A DNA stretch of 34,391 nucleotides from contig DYOB01000018.1 of assembly GCA_020720765.1 (NCBI GenBank), positions 1-34,391 on the forward strand, written 5' to 3'. Shown here one piece after another: positions 8,034-17,430 of this stretch; within the stretch, counting starts at the first letter, position 1; every line of letters begins with the position of its first letter. The translations under genes were made by a program, and so were the position numbers. The notes under the pieces are model-generated. The model did no database searches and was not told the DNA's origin. It worked only from the letters and a program-made list of their open reading frames with translations. The stretch comes from Borreliella garinii (lineage in GTDB: Bacteria; Spirochaetota; Spirochaetia; JABEVK01).

Positions 8034-10114
8034 AAGACCCCCCAAAAGGTTTTCATCATCGGTGCGGTGACTAGGGCAACAACCGCCATCAGTTTAATAA
8101 GAATGTTGATGCTGGGTCCAGCGGTATCCTTAAAGGGATCACCCACCGTGTCTCCGACGACAGCTGCCTTGTGTGCCTCGCTACCCTTACCCTGACCTTT
8201 TGGTCCATTCCCGCTTTCTATCATTTTCTTTGCATTGTCCCAGGCTCCGCCGCTATTGCTCATAAAGATAGCCAATACAACACCGCTTACCGTTACACCT
8301 GAAAGAAGCCCGAGGAGCATCTGGGGGCCGCCGAGAAAACCGACGAGAAGCGGAGTGATGGCCGCAGTGAGTCCTGGTAGGATCATTTCTTGCAGAGAAC
8401 TGTTGGTACTGATATCGACGCACTTCTTGTAATCCGGTTCTTCGGTCTCATTGAGGATACCGGGCTTTTCACGGAACTGTCTTCGAACCTCTTCGATCAT
8501 GGCGAAAGCAGCCTTGCCTATAGCGTTCATAGCCATGCTTGAAAAAAGAAAGGGGATCATGGCGCCGAGCAGGAGACCTGCGACAACCCGGACATCGGTA
8601 AGCTCAACGATTTTAAGACCTACAACTTCCTTAAAAGCGGCAAAAAGGATGATAGCGGTGAGTGCAGCGCTCCCGATAGCAAAACCTTTGCCTATAGCAG
8701 CTGTTGTGTTTCCGACAGCGTCGAGTTTATCGGTAACTTCGCGCACGTTGTGGGGCATTTCGCTCATTTCGGCAAGACCGCCTGCGTTATCCGCTATAGG
8801 GCCGTAGGCGTCCACAGCGAGCTGGATGCCCAAGGTCGCCAACATACCCAGGGCCGCAATGGCGACACCGTAAAGACCACCGAGGCCGTAGCTTGATAGA
8901 ATAGCCCCCGCTATAAGGATGACCGGTGGGAAGGTCGAAAGCATTCCCATACCCATGCCGGTTATTAAGGTAGTGGCAGGTCCGGTTTCTGTGCTGCGAA
9001 CGATAGCTCTTACGGGCTTGGTACCGACACCAGTGAAAAACTCTGTTAAAAGTCCAATTCCGACACCGGCAGCCAGTCCTAGAAACATGGCGAGCCAGGT
9101 ACCAAAGCTGCCGAGATTCCACCAGGGGCCTACAGGAGCATCGGAGCCGAGAAACCACTGGATAACAAAAAAGTTTGCGAAAGCTGCAATTATCGCCGCC
9201 CCGAAACTTCCCCTGTTGAGTGCCGCCTGAGGGTTCTTTCCCTCTTTTACACGTACGAGTAAAGAACCTAGAACCGAAGCCAGTGCTCCAACCGCGGATA
9301 TGATAAGTGGAAGGGCGGCGAGTTTTAGCCCGGCTTCCCCTGTGGCAACGGTCATACCCAGGATCATTGCACCGATAAGACTTCCCACATAGCTTTCGAA
9401 GAGATCGGCACCCATACCGGCGACGTCACCGACGTTGTCCCCTACGTTATCAGCAATGACTGCGGGGTTCCGATGATCGTCTTCGGGGATTCCCGCTTCA
9501 ACCTTACCGACCAGGTCGGCGCCGACATCTGCCGCCTTCGTGAAAATCCCGCCGCCCACACGGGCGAAAAGGGCCATACCGCTCGCTCCGAGGCTGAAGC
9601 CTGAAAGGACAGGTAAAATACTCTCTTTCATAACAAGGCTTCCATTACCCCAAAAATTTTGAGACATAAAGAGGATTCCGGTAATGCCGAGCAGGGCTAA
9701 ACCTACCACGGTCATCCCCATGACGCTGCCCCCGGCGAAACTGACCTTCAGAGCCGGTCCTATACCTTTCTGGGCGGCGCTCGTTGTGCGGGAGTTGGCC
9801 GCAGTAGCTGTTTTCATACCGATAAAACCGGCGAGTGCGCTTGTCACGGCTCCCAATGCAAAACTAACGGCCTGGAACTTCAATATACCCGATTGCCCCA
9901 GCCAGAGAAGCACAGCGGTGACGGCAACAAAGGGTACGAGAACCCGGTATTCCCTCGTGAGAAAGGCCATAGCGCCCTGGGAAATATACCCGGCAATTTT
10001 ATCGAGCCGAGGGTTATCGGTTTTCTGTCTAAAAATCCAGACAGCCCTGGCAAGAGCGTAAAGCCCAACAAGAAGCGCCGACACAACAGCGCTGATCATG
10101 GCCAAATTCCACAT
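8030..10114 (-). CDS. hppA: Membrane-bound ion-translocating pyrophosphatase, K+-dependent type
   Basis: This integral membrane PPase hydrolyses pyrophosphate to pump H+ and/or Na+. At 694 residues with about 16 hydrophobic helices it has the normal family size. The catalytic segment [13 protein letters not shown] (about 197-209) is followed by [20 protein letters not shown], with the Asp cluster for Mg-PPi. A second Asp-rich set ([12 protein letters not shown]) and a third near the C-terminus ([15 protein letters not shown]) are intact. The loop [11 protein letters not shown] has Ala472 and Gly475, as in K+-dependent enzymes; K+-independent ones have Lys and Thr there. The ion gate reads DLFESYVGS with Glu240, the position used by Na+-pumping enzymes rather than the plant H+-pump DLFGSYAES pattern. 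AAAGGA lies 6 nt before the ATG. It sits 10 nt after the osmC-like gene. Confidence 0.96.
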   Translation of the reverse strand: MWNLAMISAVVSALLVGLYALARAVWIFRQKTDNPRLDKIAGYISQGAMAFLTREYRVLVPFVAVTAVLLWLGQSGILKFQAVSFALGAVTSALAGFIGMKTATAANSRTTSAAQKGIGPALKVSFAGGSVMGMTVVGLALLGITGILFMSQNFWGNGSLVMKESILPVLSGFSLGASGMALFARVGGGIFTKAADVGADLVGKVEAGIPEDDHRNPAVIADNVGDNVGDVAGMGADLFESYVGSLIGAMILGMTVATGEAGLKLAALPLIISAVGALASVLGSLLVRVKEGKNPQAALNRGSFGAAIIAAFANFFVIQWFLGSDAPVGPWWNLGSFGTWLAMFLGLAAGVGIGLLTEFFTGVGTKPVRAIVRSTETGPATTLITGMGMGMLSTFPPVILIAGAILSSYGLGGLYGVAIAALGMLATLGIQLAVDAYGPIADNAGGLAEMSEMPHNVREVTDKLDAVGNTTAAIGKGFAIGSAALTAIILFAAFKEVVGLKIVELTDVRVVAGLLLGAMIPFLFSSMAMNAIGKAAFAMIEEVRRQFREKPGILNETEEPDYKKCVDISTNSSLQEMILPGLTAAITPLLVGFLGGPQMLLGLLSGVTVSGVVLAIFMSNSGGAWDNAKKMIESGNGPKGQGKGSEAHKAAVVGDTVGDPFKDTAGPSINILIKLMAVVALVTAPMMKTFWGVL

Positions 10115-10124
10115 ATGTCATCCT

Positions 10125-10550
10125 TTAAACAATAGAGTAGGTAAATTCCTTTTCGGTGATGGTCGAATTTATGATCATACACGCCCCGGAAGCTTTTTCA
10201 AGAAGGCGCTTGGCTTTTTCTACATCGGAAGGACCTGTAAGAACGGCTTGAATGACGATTTTTTTCATTATCATGCGTCCTTGCTCATTTTTACCGGGAA
10301 AAAGCCGGCCTTTTACCTGGAGATCCTGAAATGTTAGACTGCTTTTTTCTGCGATTACCTTAAAAGTTGCGCCGAAGCAATTGATAAGACTTAAAGCAAA
10401 GAGATCTTCGGGCGAAGCGCCGCCGCCGGGACCCTCGAATTCTGGGGGTATGGCCATCGTGATATTCTTAACGTCTTTGCAGGATGCCGACCATTCCGCT
10501 TGTCCACTCGACATACCCGTCATTTCCACATCAAAAAAGGCATCTTCCAT
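10125..10550 (-). CDS. OsmC/Ohr family protein
   Basis: This family comprises small cytoplasmic thiol peroxidases acting on organic hydroperoxides, plus related proteins of unknown substrate. The 141-residue length fits. The two family cysteines are present: one in the SLINCFGATF helix with the upstream EDLFALS segment, and one in SGACMI near the C-terminus. A conserved Glu (SPEDLF) is also visible. I cannot tell Ohr, OsmC and YhfA-type members apart by eye, so no symbol is given. A strong SD (AAAGGAG) lies before the ATG. It is the first gene of a three-gene unit with hppA and 7251-8033. Linking a peroxide-type gene to a PPase is unusual, but no function follows from it. Confidence 0.88.
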   Translation of the reverse strand: MEDAFFDVEMTGMSSGQAEWSASCKDVKNITMAIPPEFEGPGGGASPEDLFALSLINCFGATFKVIAEKSSLTFQDLQVKGRLFPGKNEQGRMIMKKIVIQAVLTGPSDVEKAKRLLEKASGACMIINSTITEKEFTYSIV

Positions 10551-10626
10551 TGTGTACTCCTTTCGATAACAGTAATGAATTTGTACTTTAAAGAAAAGCC
10601 GCAGGAAAGAATATTCAAAAATGCAT

Positions 10627-10632
10627 TACATT
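10627..10632 (+). promoter_or_regulatory. Candidate -10 box of the 10640 histidine kinase
   Basis: TACATT ends 7 nt before the ATG at 10640. No convincing -35 is visible at 16-18 nt. The GAAGGG touching the ATG is too close to act as a normal SD. Confidence 0.3.
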
Positions 10633-10639
10633 TGAAGGG

Positions 10640-12847
10640 ATGAGACTTAGAACTGTCCTTCTGTTTACTTACCTCGTTGTGCTTCTTACACCCCTCGGTG
10701 TTCTTTTTGGCGTATCTGAACTGTATATCCAGCGGACACTACACGAAGATGCACTGGCCTACCAGAAAGATTTCAGCGGCTTATTGGTCAATAATCTCCA
10801 ATCTTTTTTTGATTTAACCCGGCTGATTTTAGCCAGAGTAAGCGTTGACATGGATGAATTTTCAACCTCCGCAGAAGAAAATGAGTTTTTGACGGAAAGA
10901 ATCCATCAAATCTCCTTTGTCAGTACCATAGTCCGTTTGGACGGTGAAGGCAGGATTTTATTTTCGGTTCCATCCAGGCCCAGTCTCCATGGCATCAGTC
11001 TTGCGAGATCCTTCAGTTTAGAAGAATTGCCCAGAAATGAAATCGTTTTCGGATCTGCGGGTATATCCTTCTTCAGCGGCCAAGCCACGGTAGTGGCTGT
11101 TGTGTCTTTGAGTGAAGGCAAGGGTGGTTATCTCGTGTTTGAACTTGCCCTCGACGGCCTTAACACCCAGTTTACCTTGGAAAACTCACCCATGTCTCAT
11201 CGCATCGAAATCACCGATAAAGTAGGAACGGTAGTGGTGAGTCCAGATGCGAAGGATGTTCTTGAGAGGAAAAATATTTTCCCTATGGTACGGCAGGATG
11301 GGTATGGAAGGATAACAAGGGGTGGAGAAACTTGGCTGACCTTTGTTAAGACACTGCCAAGTACGAATTGGAAGATTCTCACAAGTTTCCAAGAAGATAT
11401 TCTATTCCGGGGGTATAGGCTCCTGAGGTTAACCCTGGTAATAATTGCAGTTTCTGTTGGCCTCTTGTTGACCCTTATTGTCCTGGTAATAATCCGGTCT
11501 GTTTCACATTCGCTTTCCAACCTTCAAATTCGGATCAACGAACTTGAAAAGAGTTCCAACCCCTCGGAACACCAACCGCTCCATTTTCAAATTAAAGAAT
11601 ACGAAGAGCTTGATGAAAGGTTCCGAAAGTTAGCTGAGGTTGTTAAACGAAGAGAGAGCGATATTCGGAGCTTTTATCAGAGGTTTGACGCACTGGTCAG
11701 CAATATGCCGGGGATCGTATTCAGAGTTGCGTACGATGAAAACGGAGCTAGAAATCTTGATTATATAAGTCCCCAGGCAAAAGAAATTTTAGGGGTCGAA
11801 TATGAAAAGATTTACGAATTGAGCGAAGGCATTGAAGAACTCATACTTCCGGATGATCTTGAGAGATTTATCGAGGCGGAGAGGTTTTCGAGGAAAACCG
11901 GAACACAGTTTTTTTGGGAAGGACAGATTCTTACAGCAAAGGGCATCCTTCATATCCGTATCAATTCAAAGCTACACTACCAGGATAAAACGCAGGTTTG
12001 GGATGGAGTTGTCACAGATATAAGCAATGAGGTCAGACTCCAGGAAGCCTTGATCCAAACGGAAAAGATGACAATGATAGGTGGGCTTGCAGCTGGTATG
12101 GCCCACGAGATCTTTAACCCTATTTCCGCTATTCTCCAGTCAACGGAAGCCTTGGAAATAAAGTTTTTCCAGGCTCCCTCCGCTCAAAACCTGGCGAAAA
12201 CCCTTGGTCTCGACTGGGAGAAGTTGACAGAATTCTTTCGGGGGCTCGAGTTGGGTTCTTCACTGAAATTCATCAGAGAATCCGGTCAGAGGGCAGGGCA
12301 TATCATCCGTGATATGCTGGAATTCAGCAGAAAGGATCAAGAAGAAAAAGAAGAAGTTCTTCTCACGGATCTGATAAATTCGGCTGTCAATCTAGTTCGA
12401 ACGTCCTTGGAAGAGAAAGAACGAAAAGCCTTTTCTGAATTGGAAATACTCATTAGGGAGCCTGCTCATCCTATAAAAGTGCGGTGTGTGCCGACACAAA
12501 TAGAACAGGTTTTTATCAACCTGATTAAAAATGCATTCGATGCGATAACCCAGAAGAAAAATCAAAAACACACTTTCAGTCCCAGGATCGGCATCAATAT
12601 TCTCGGCGATGATCAAACTGTAATCGTTGAAGTCACCGACAATGGGTTAGGAATTTCCGATGCTGATAAGCGCAGGATTTTTGAACCGTTTTTTACAACC
12701 AAGCCTGTCGGCAAAGGCACTGGTTTGGGTCTGTCAGTGAGCTACTTTATCGTTGTTAGAAACCATGGAGGGACACTCGATGTGGAAAGCCGGCTCCACT
12801 GGGGTACGAAATTTATCTTAAAGCTGCCTTTGGTTCAAGCAGAATAG
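10640..12847 (+). CDS. Membrane sensor histidine kinase with Cache-like and PAS domains
   Basis: The 735-residue protein has a TM helix at about 5-25, then a periplasmic region of about 240 residues that looks like a double-Cache sensor ([11 protein letters not shown] near its end), then TM2 at about 267-287. A linker and a PAS domain (about 348-460, [11 protein letters not shown]) precede the kinase core. The phospho-acceptor is His489 in GMAHEIFNP, where most kinases read HEIRNPL or HEINNPL. The ATPase domain has the N box [11 protein letters not shown]1 DNGLGI, F box [16 protein letters not shown] and a typical end. The DIRDML-type helix ([11 protein letters not shown]) fits the NtrB/AtoS-like group. 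No response regulator is adjacent, so it is an orphan kinase. Its last 35 nt overlap the convergent LacI-type gene. Confidence 0.92.
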   Translation: MRLRTVLLFTYLVVLLTPLGVLFGVSELYIQRTLHEDALAYQKDFSGLLVNNLQSFFDLTRLILARVSVDMDEFSTSAEENEFLTERIHQISFVSTIVRLDGEGRILFSVPSRPSLHGISLARSFSLEELPRNEIVFGSAGISFFSGQATVVAVVSLSEGKGGYLVFELALDGLNTQFTLENSPMSHRIEITDKVGTVVVSPDAKDVLERKNIFPMVRQDGYGRITRGGETWLTFVKTLPSTNWKILTSFQEDILFRGYRLLRLTLVIIAVSVGLLLTLIVLVIIRSVSHSLSNLQIRINELEKSSNPSEHQPLHFQIKEYEELDERFRKLAEVVKRRESDIRSFYQRFDALVSNMPGIVFRVAYDENGARNLDYISPQAKEILGVEYEKIYELSEGIEELILPDDLERFIEAERFSRKTGTQFFWEGQILTAKGILHIRINSKLHYQDKTQVWDGVVTDISNEVRLQEALIQTEKMTMIGGLAAGMAHEIFNPISAILQSTEALEIKFFQAPSAQNLAKTLGLDWEKLTEFFRGLELGSSLKFIRESGQRAGHIIRDMLEFSRKDQEEKEEVLLTDLINSAVNLVRTSLEEKERKAFSELEILIREPAHPIKVRCVPTQIEQVFINLIKNAFDAITQKKNQKHTFSPRIGINILGDDQTVIVEVTDNGLGISDADKRRIFEPFFTTKPVGKGTGLGLSVSYFIVVRNHGGTLDVESRLHWGTKFILKLPLVQAE

Positions 12848-13808
12848 GACTGTAAAGCTGGTGGTAGGGTTCGCTGATTTTTCCCGAAAGAAGCCTACTG
12901 AGAAGTTGTGCCCCATCCCGTCCCATTTGCCGTGCGGGCTGGATTAAAGTGGCAATACCCAGGTATTCAGCCGGCTCCCACCCGTCAAACCCGATTACCG
13001 GCAGGTCTTTTTTCAGCTCTCTGAGTGCTCCCATTCCACCAAGGGCCATTTCGTCGCAGAGGTAGAATACCCCGTCAACACGGGCATTCTCTTGTTTAAG
13101 AAAATAGGTCCGTGTTAATTGGTAACCTTTTTCCATAAAATCGTGGGAGGTTCCATCAAAATCTGAGGTGGCAATTCCGGGTTCAATGTTTTTTTGCTGC
13201 CAGAAGGCCCGGAATCCTTCCCATCTTCCAGAGGCAGGACCTATGCCGCGCGGAGGCGAACCCAGGTAGACGGGATTTTTTACACCCCTTGAATCCAGCC
13301 ATTTTGCCGCCATTTCTCCGCCTATAAAGTTATCGACGCCGAAGGAATGGTCTTGTTCCGCGATATAGTCGAGAAGGATAAAAGGAATTTTTTTTAGCCG
13401 GAGAAATCGCCTTTCTGCATCGGAGAGATTTCTGCACAGGACAAGCATCCCGGCAAGTCCGTCTTTCGACAGGTCGTTCAGGATATGTTCTCCGCTCTGG
13501 GGATCCGGAGCTTCCTGTAAAACGAGTTTAAATTCACTTCCTTGGAGGCCTTCGCGGACACCCGTAAGGAGTTCGGAGAAAAAGGGGCTGAGTACCTGGG
13601 GTAAAGTGACCACTACGAGCCGAGCTGGATCATGTCCTAGAACGAGGTTTCTAGCCGCGGGGTTCGGTACGTAGGACTCTTTAGCCAGGACTTCTTCGAC
13701 CCGTTTTCTATTTTCATGGCTTACCTGTCTGTTTCCATTGACTACCCTGCTCACAGTAGCGATGCTGACACCCGCTTCCCGCGCTATATCTTTAATATTT
13801 ACGGCCAC
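12813..13808 (-). CDS. LacI-family transcriptional regulator
   Basis: The N-terminal HTH reads NIKDIAREAGVSIATVSRVV followed by NG, with the usual hinge (YVPNPAARNL). A type-1 periplasmic-binding-protein fold follows, with LVVVTLPQVLSPFFSELL, GMLVLCRN, a sugar-site-like VDNFIGGEMAAKWL, and GVFYLCDEMALGGMGAL. The protein should bind an operator as a dimer and respond to a sugar-like ligand. I place the start at GTG 13808, with a GGGGG run 4 nt upstream, giving VAVNIKDI as in most family members. ATG 13823 and an upstream in-frame start at 13847 are alternatives. No sugar operon is adjacent, so its regulon lies elsewhere. Its 3' end overlaps the histidine kinase on the other strand by 35 nt. 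Confidence 0.92.
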   Translation of the reverse strand: MAVNIKDIAREAGVSIATVSRVVNGNRQVSHENRKRVEEVLAKESYVPNPAARNLVLGHDPARLVVVTLPQVLSPFFSELLTGVREGLQGSEFKLVLQEAPDPQSGEHILNDLSKDGLAGMLVLCRNLSDAERRFLRLKKIPFILLDYIAEQDHSFGVDNFIGGEMAAKWLDSRGVKNPVYLGSPPRGIGPASGRWEGFRAFWQQKNIEPGIATSDFDGTSHDFMEKGYQLTRTYFLKQENARVDGVFYLCDEMALGGMGALRELKKDLPVIGFDGWEPAEYLGIATLIQPARQMGRDGAQLLSRLLSGKISEPYHQLYSPILLEPKAALR

Positions 13809-13896
13809 TTTTCCCCCTGGCATATTGAAATTTGAATTTTTACACAATGAGTTATTAAGAAATTAGATAGGTTTTGAAAGTTGGTTGGTCCTTAGC

Positions 13897-13931
13897 AGAA
13901 AAAGGCGCCCCGAACTTAGGACCGGGGCGTC
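13897..13931 (-). terminator. Rho-independent terminator of the 13957-14229 gene
   Basis: A 9-bp stem (13904-13912 with 13923-13931, core CGCCCCG/CGGGGCG, one GU pair) with a 10-nt loop is followed on the minus strand by TTTTT. It sits 25 nt after the small gene's stop and upstream of the LacI start, so it separates the two units. Confidence 0.82.
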
Positions 13932-13956
13932 CTGAAATCGACTTTATAGTGCGGTA

Positions 13957-14229
13957 TTACCCGAGAAGTCTTCCCGCTCTTGGAGGAACGCCTTTACGAA
14001 TATCCTTGTTTGCGACAGACTTTTGAAGTTCCTGGTAGTCCCCGTAACTATAGTTACCAAAACCTTTCTTAAGCATTTCACGTTTCATGGCGTACTCGAT
14101 CTCTTCCCGGCTTTCGTGAGAGATGATTTTATTTCCATAAGTGTAATAATCCCGTCCGAGAGCGGGTTGCTGTGAGCCGCACTGGGGCTCAATGGGTTTA
14201 CCGCTAAAATCGCAATATAATGGTGACAT
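13957..14229 (-). CDS. Small unknown protein, monocistronic
   Basis: This 90-residue protein matches no family I recognise. It starts MSPLYCDFSGKPIEP, with Cys6 and Cys17 as the only cysteines, followed by tyrosine-rich stretches (RDYYTYGN, NYSYGDYQ) and a charged helix (SREEIEYAMKREMLKKG). It ends with a Pro/Arg-rich tail. There is no signal peptide or TM segment. A perfect SD (GGAGG), a good promoter (TCGACA, 17 nt, TAGATT) and a strong terminator frame it, so it is a real and probably well-expressed gene. The paired cysteines near the N-terminus could bind metal, but two alone are not a motif. Confidence 0.8.
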   Translation of the reverse strand: MSPLYCDFSGKPIEPQCGSQQPALGRDYYTYGNKIISHESREEIEYAMKREMLKKGFGNYSYGDYQELQKSVANKDIRKGVPPRAGRLLG

Positions 14230-14246
14230 ATTCTACCTCCAGAGAC

Positions 14247-14275
14247 AATCTAGCGTAAAGTTGTCTTTTTGTCGA
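14247..14275 (-). promoter_or_regulatory. Promoter of the small 13957-14229 gene
   Basis: On the minus strand TCGACA (14270-14275), a 17-nt spacer and TAGATT (14247-14252) form a sigma70-type promoter. The predicted leader is about 10-18 nt and contains the GGAGG SD. Confidence 0.6.
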
Positions 14276-14299
14276 GTATTTTTCGCATTTTCCGATATT
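14269..14299 (+). promoter_or_regulatory. Candidate promoter of the neuB-like gene
   Basis: GATATT (14294-14299) ends 5 nt before the ATG, and TTGTCG (14269-14274) lies 19 nt upstream, a long spacer. The -35 region overlaps the divergent promoter of the small gene. There is no SD. Confidence 0.28.
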
Positions 14300-14304
14300 G
14301 AAGT

Positions 14305-15375
14305 ATGGAAATTATTGCTGAAATCGGTACGGGGCACTCGGGGGACCTAATAAAAGCCCGTGAAATGGTCCATGCCGCTAAGGAAGCGGGTGCGGATACG
14401 GTTAAATTTCAGGCTGTTTACGCTGAAGAAATCCTTCACCCCCGGTCGGGAACTGTCCTCCTCCATGGTATCGAAAGGCCGCTATACGAGGAATTTCTCT
14501 CGCTTGAACGGCACGAGGATTTTTATGCTCAGTTAAAAACTATAACAGAAAGTGCCGGATTGAACTTTCTCTGCAGTGTGTTCGGCATAAAATCAGCTAG
14601 GATGATCAAGTCAATAGGCGGTCAAAGGATAAAGGTCGCTTCTCCAGAATTAAACCATCTTCCACTTCTTCGGGAATTATCGGGTTACGGGATGCCGCTT
14701 ATACTTTCCAGCGGTGTTTCGACGGCAGGGGACATTGAAGAGGCTCTGGATTTAGTACGGGATTCAAAACCCTCCATTCTCCACTGTGTCACTGCATACC
14801 CTGCTCCGCCCGAGGACTACATGCTTTCCCTTCTTCCTCATATGGCTGGGGTCTTCGGTGTGCCTTTCGGTGTTTCAGACCATAGCCTGGATCCACTGAT
14901 CGTACCGTTGACGGCTATGGTTTTTCATGCGGCGATACTTGAAAAACACATGACACTTTCCAGAAAAGACAGCGGACTAGACGATCCTATCGCCCTTGAA
15001 CCTGATGCCTTTCGGACGATGTGCCGTGAAATAAAAAACCTTGAATCTGTCAAAGATTCTGAACGTCTGGCCATTGTTCAGGAAATGTTAGGTGAAAGTT
15101 TCCAGGCGGCAGCTGGAAAAGGATACAAACATCTTGCTCCCTCGGAGAAGGATAATTACGGAAGGACCAATAGGTCGCTTCATGCAGTCAGGGCTTTAAA
15201 AAAAGGTGAGTTTCTTCAACCTGGTGATATAGCTGTTCTTCGGACTGAAAAAAAGCTGGGACCCGGACTCCATCCTCGCTTTTTAAACCAAATCACCGGT
15301 GCCCGGCTCACAAGGAACGTGGAATCGGGCGAGGGTTTGGTCTGGGAGGATATTCTCGACTACGGTGTTCCCTGA
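14305..15375 (+). CDS. NeuB-family sialic acid-type synthase
   Basis: This family condenses phosphoenolpyruvate with an N-acetylated hexosamine to form a nonulosonic acid. Visible landmarks are EIGTGHSGDLIKA at the start, the KFQ motif (AGADTVKFQAVYA), KVASPELNHLPLL, LSSGVST, HCVTAYPAPPEDYML, GVSDHS and EKHMTLSRKDSGLDDPIALEPDAF. A C-terminal SAF/antifreeze-like domain starts near 290 (RSLHAVRALKKGEFL) and ends LVWEDI. The 356-residue length fits NeuB/SpsE/LegI. The substrate (sialic, legionaminic or pseudaminic) cannot be read from sequence. No activating or epimerase genes flank it, which is unusual, so it is an orphan. Its last 16 nt overlap the convergent membrane-protein gene. Confidence 0.92.
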   Translation: MEIIAEIGTGHSGDLIKAREMVHAAKEAGADTVKFQAVYAEEILHPRSGTVLLHGIERPLYEEFLSLERHEDFYAQLKTITESAGLNFLCSVFGIKSARMIKSIGGQRIKVASPELNHLPLLRELSGYGMPLILSSGVSTAGDIEEALDLVRDSKPSILHCVTAYPAPPEDYMLSLLPHMAGVFGVPFGVSDHSLDPLIVPLTAMVFHAAILEKHMTLSRKDSGLDDPIALEPDAFRTMCREIKNLESVKDSERLAIVQEMLGESFQAAAGKGYKHLAPSEKDNYGRTNRSLHAVRALKKGEFLQPGDIAVLRTEKKLGPGLHPRFLNQITGARLTRNVESGEGLVWEDILDYGVP

Positions 15376-16625
15376 AGGATGGCCTTGCCAGGCATTTCCA
15401 GCCGGTTTTGCTCGAAGACTTCTGGGTCGCCGGCGAGAAGGTAGGTCTGGAGGAATCTTCTGGCAAGTTCCCGCGCTGTGTTGTACCTCAAAGATGCATC
15501 GGAACCTAGCAGGCTGAGGTGGGGGAGTCCCATCCAAGGGCGTAAAACTGACTCGTCGGAAATACCGGCTGGTTTTGCACCGTCCAGCGTGAGCATAGCC
15601 CGAACCGATGCGGGTTTGGGGTCGAGGGTGGAGGTGATGCTAAAAGTTGCCATTCCTTGAGCCCCCAGCGGCACCGAGCCGGTATTCCAGAGAATCAGGG
15701 TTTTTAGACCGCCGGGAAGCCTCCAGCGTGCAAGGTTTTCCCATGCACCGAGGAGAACAAGACCCTCGATCCTTTTTCCTTTAGCCGACGCTAATCTGGA
15801 ACCTTCAGCGTATAAGGTCGTGAGTTTTGAGGCATTGACCGCCTGGCCTGCCCAGCGGCTCTGGGCATCGTTGGTGAGTTTGCTTAGAAATTCCGGCCAG
15901 CGGAGCCAGTTCCAACTTTGAGGGGGACCCCAACCAGACTGTTCTATCAATTCTTCCTGAGGATCTGCATTACACCACACTTCAAACCCGCCTAGGGTAA
16001 GCTCTTCAAGGAGCATGCGGTACGAGTAGGGGTTCCCTGCGTTTAAGACTAGGATGGCCGGGGCTGAATTTCTGGCTGATTCCTCCAGGCGCGGGATAGT
16101 CCAGTAATCAAGATAATCGTCGAGGACTGCCCTCTGGTTAGGGTACCAACGGATGTCCCGCCCGCCTTTTTCGCGTAAAAACCTGAGCCATACCCCGTTC
16201 TGACTTTCAATGCGGGACATAGAAACCATCTTGTCAGGACTGTTTGGAGGCGGAGGAAAGGCAACCACAAGACCGAAGCACACCAGAGAAGCGAGAAAGA
16301 GGGTGATGGAACCAAACATTCGTAACACTCCGCTTAAACCGCCGGTTCCCGGTTTTTTCATAGACTTGAGTGTTGCAAGAACGTAGGCAAGATCCGCTAA
16401 AGTCAGGGCTAGCATGGGGTAAAGAGGCCAGCGGAAACTGGGTTTGACGAGGGAAAGTATCAGGAGAATAATCAGGGCTACAGCGGGTAGGGCAACCAGG
16501 GCATTGAGGTAAACAGGGCGCTTATTCCGCGGGAAAATCGCTACCAGGTGGAAGAGGACTAAAAATGCGGCTCCGACCCATTCCAACCAGAAAAAAAGAT
16601 TCCATTGATCTGCCATGGTTTTCAT
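15360..16625 (-). CDS. Unknown membrane protein with a C-terminal alpha/beta hydrolase-like region
   Basis: I do not recognise this 421-residue protein. The N-terminus has four hydrophobic helices (about 10-30, 41-62, 66-85, 101-125) ending in a proline-rich linker (AFPPPPNSP). A soluble domain of about 290 residues follows, probably extracytoplasmic. It alternates strands and helices (PAILVLNAGNPYSYRMLLEEL, IEGLVLLGAWENLARWRL, LKTLILWNTGS), which resembles an alpha/beta hydrolase fold, but no Gly-x-Ser-x-Gly nucleophile is visible. It contains many Trp residues. The ATG at 16625 and one at 16616 are both possible; neither has an SD. The 3' end overlaps neuB by 16 nt on the other strand, and the start is divergent from 16654-17430. 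Confidence 0.75.
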   Translation of the reverse strand: MKTMADQWNLFFWLEWVGAAFLVLFHLVAIFPRNKRPVYLNALVALPAVALIILLILSLVKPSFRWPLYPMLALTLADLAYVLATLKSMKKPGTGGLSGVLRMFGSITLFLASLVCFGLVVAFPPPPNSPDKMVSMSRIESQNGVWLRFLREKGGRDIRWYPNQRAVLDDYLDYWTIPRLEESARNSAPAILVLNAGNPYSYRMLLEELTLGGFEVWCNADPQEELIEQSGWGPPQSWNWLRWPEFLSKLTNDAQSRWAGQAVNASKLTTLYAEGSRLASAKGKRIEGLVLLGAWENLARWRLPGGLKTLILWNTGSVPLGAQGMATFSITSTLDPKPASVRAMLTLDGAKPAGISDESVLRPWMGLPHLSLLGSDASLRYNTARELARRFLQTYLLAGDPEVFEQNRLEMPGKAILQGTP

Positions 16626-16653
16626 TCTATCATATATTCGGGAGTCGAAAAGA

Positions 16654-17430
16654 GTGATTAGAGTAGATTATTCCGCTTTACAGGAAAAATTTCAGGACAG
16701 ATTAGTAAAAGTCGACTCGTATTTTCTCAATTCGACGGGAATGGTTGTAAACCAGACCCAACTTGGGTTGGGCGAATACACTATTCTAGGGATACCCGCA
16801 GTTATCGGAATGAAACAGATTCGGTTGCTCGTGGTATTCACTCCAAAAGAGGTTGTCTTTTTTTCCAAGTTTATTGGTTCCCTTCATATGTTGACGATTT
16901 CTTTTCAGAAAGCAGGGATTAAGGAGCCCTTTAGAATTCCGCTTCGGGGCAATATGGAAATCATCGAAAGCGTGCCGGACAGGGAAAATCTTGCTTTATT
17001 AACCTTTAAGGTGAAAAGTATTTCGACTGAACTTGTGGAAATCTTAGGGAATTTCCATGTCAATATGGATTCAAGAAAGGAAACATGGGAACAGTATAAA
17101 ACGGAGAAAATTCTTTTAACACCGGCTATTTCTGATTCTCTAGGTTACAACAATTTCTCCGAGTTGGTGTATTTAGATAAAAAGGTGCGCGTAAAAATCC
17201 AGGGTTTTTCTTCAGACTATGCCGAGTTCACCCAAAAAACCGAAGCTGACCCTAGTTTCCCCTGGCAGTTAAAATGGTATTTCCGTTCAGGGATGATTGT
17301 CACCCTAGGAAAACTTGTGGTAAACGAGACAGGAAACTCAGGTTTTCAAATGGAATTCCATCCTGCAATCGTTGAAAAAATTGAAGAGTTTAAGTTCAAA
17401 CTTTCCTTGGCAAAGAAGCAGAAAAATTGA
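16654..17430 (+). CDS. Unknown cytoplasmic protein, possibly PilZ-like
   Basis: The start is GTG 16654 with GGAG 9 nt upstream; upstream in-frame codons overlap the divergent gene. The 258-residue product has no signal or TM segment and a high beta-strand content, with two similar-sized halves. It ends in a short basic helix (EKIEEFKFKLSLAKKQKN). The overall shape recalls long PilZ-type proteins of spirochaetes, but I cannot find the c-di-GMP motif RxxxR with DxSxxG, so that is only a guess. Its stop overlaps the start of the PhnP-like gene (TGATG), implying a two-gene operon and coupled translation. Confidence 0.7.
   Translation: MIRVDYSALQEKFQDRLVKVDSYFLNSTGMVVNQTQLGLGEYTILGIPAVIGMKQIRLLVVFTPKEVVFFSKFIGSLHMLTISFQKAGIKEPFRIPLRGNMEIIESVPDRENLALLTFKVKSISTELVEILGNFHVNMDSRKETWEQYKTEKILLTPAISDSLGYNNFSELVYLDKKVRVKIQGFSSDYAEFTQKTEADPSFPWQLKWYFRSGMIVTLGKLVVNETGNSGFQMEFHPAIVEKIEEFKFKLSLAKKQKN

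Noticed and set aside
10640-12847. Kinase 10640-12847 and LacI gene as a matched regulatory pair
   Set aside because: They are convergent, share only a 3' overlap, and LacI proteins are not response regulators.
13823-13860. AT-rich near-palindrome (TTGAAATTTGAA) upstream of the LacI gene as an operator
   Set aside because: The halves form a direct rather than an inverted repeat, and it lacks the central CG of typical LacI-family operators.
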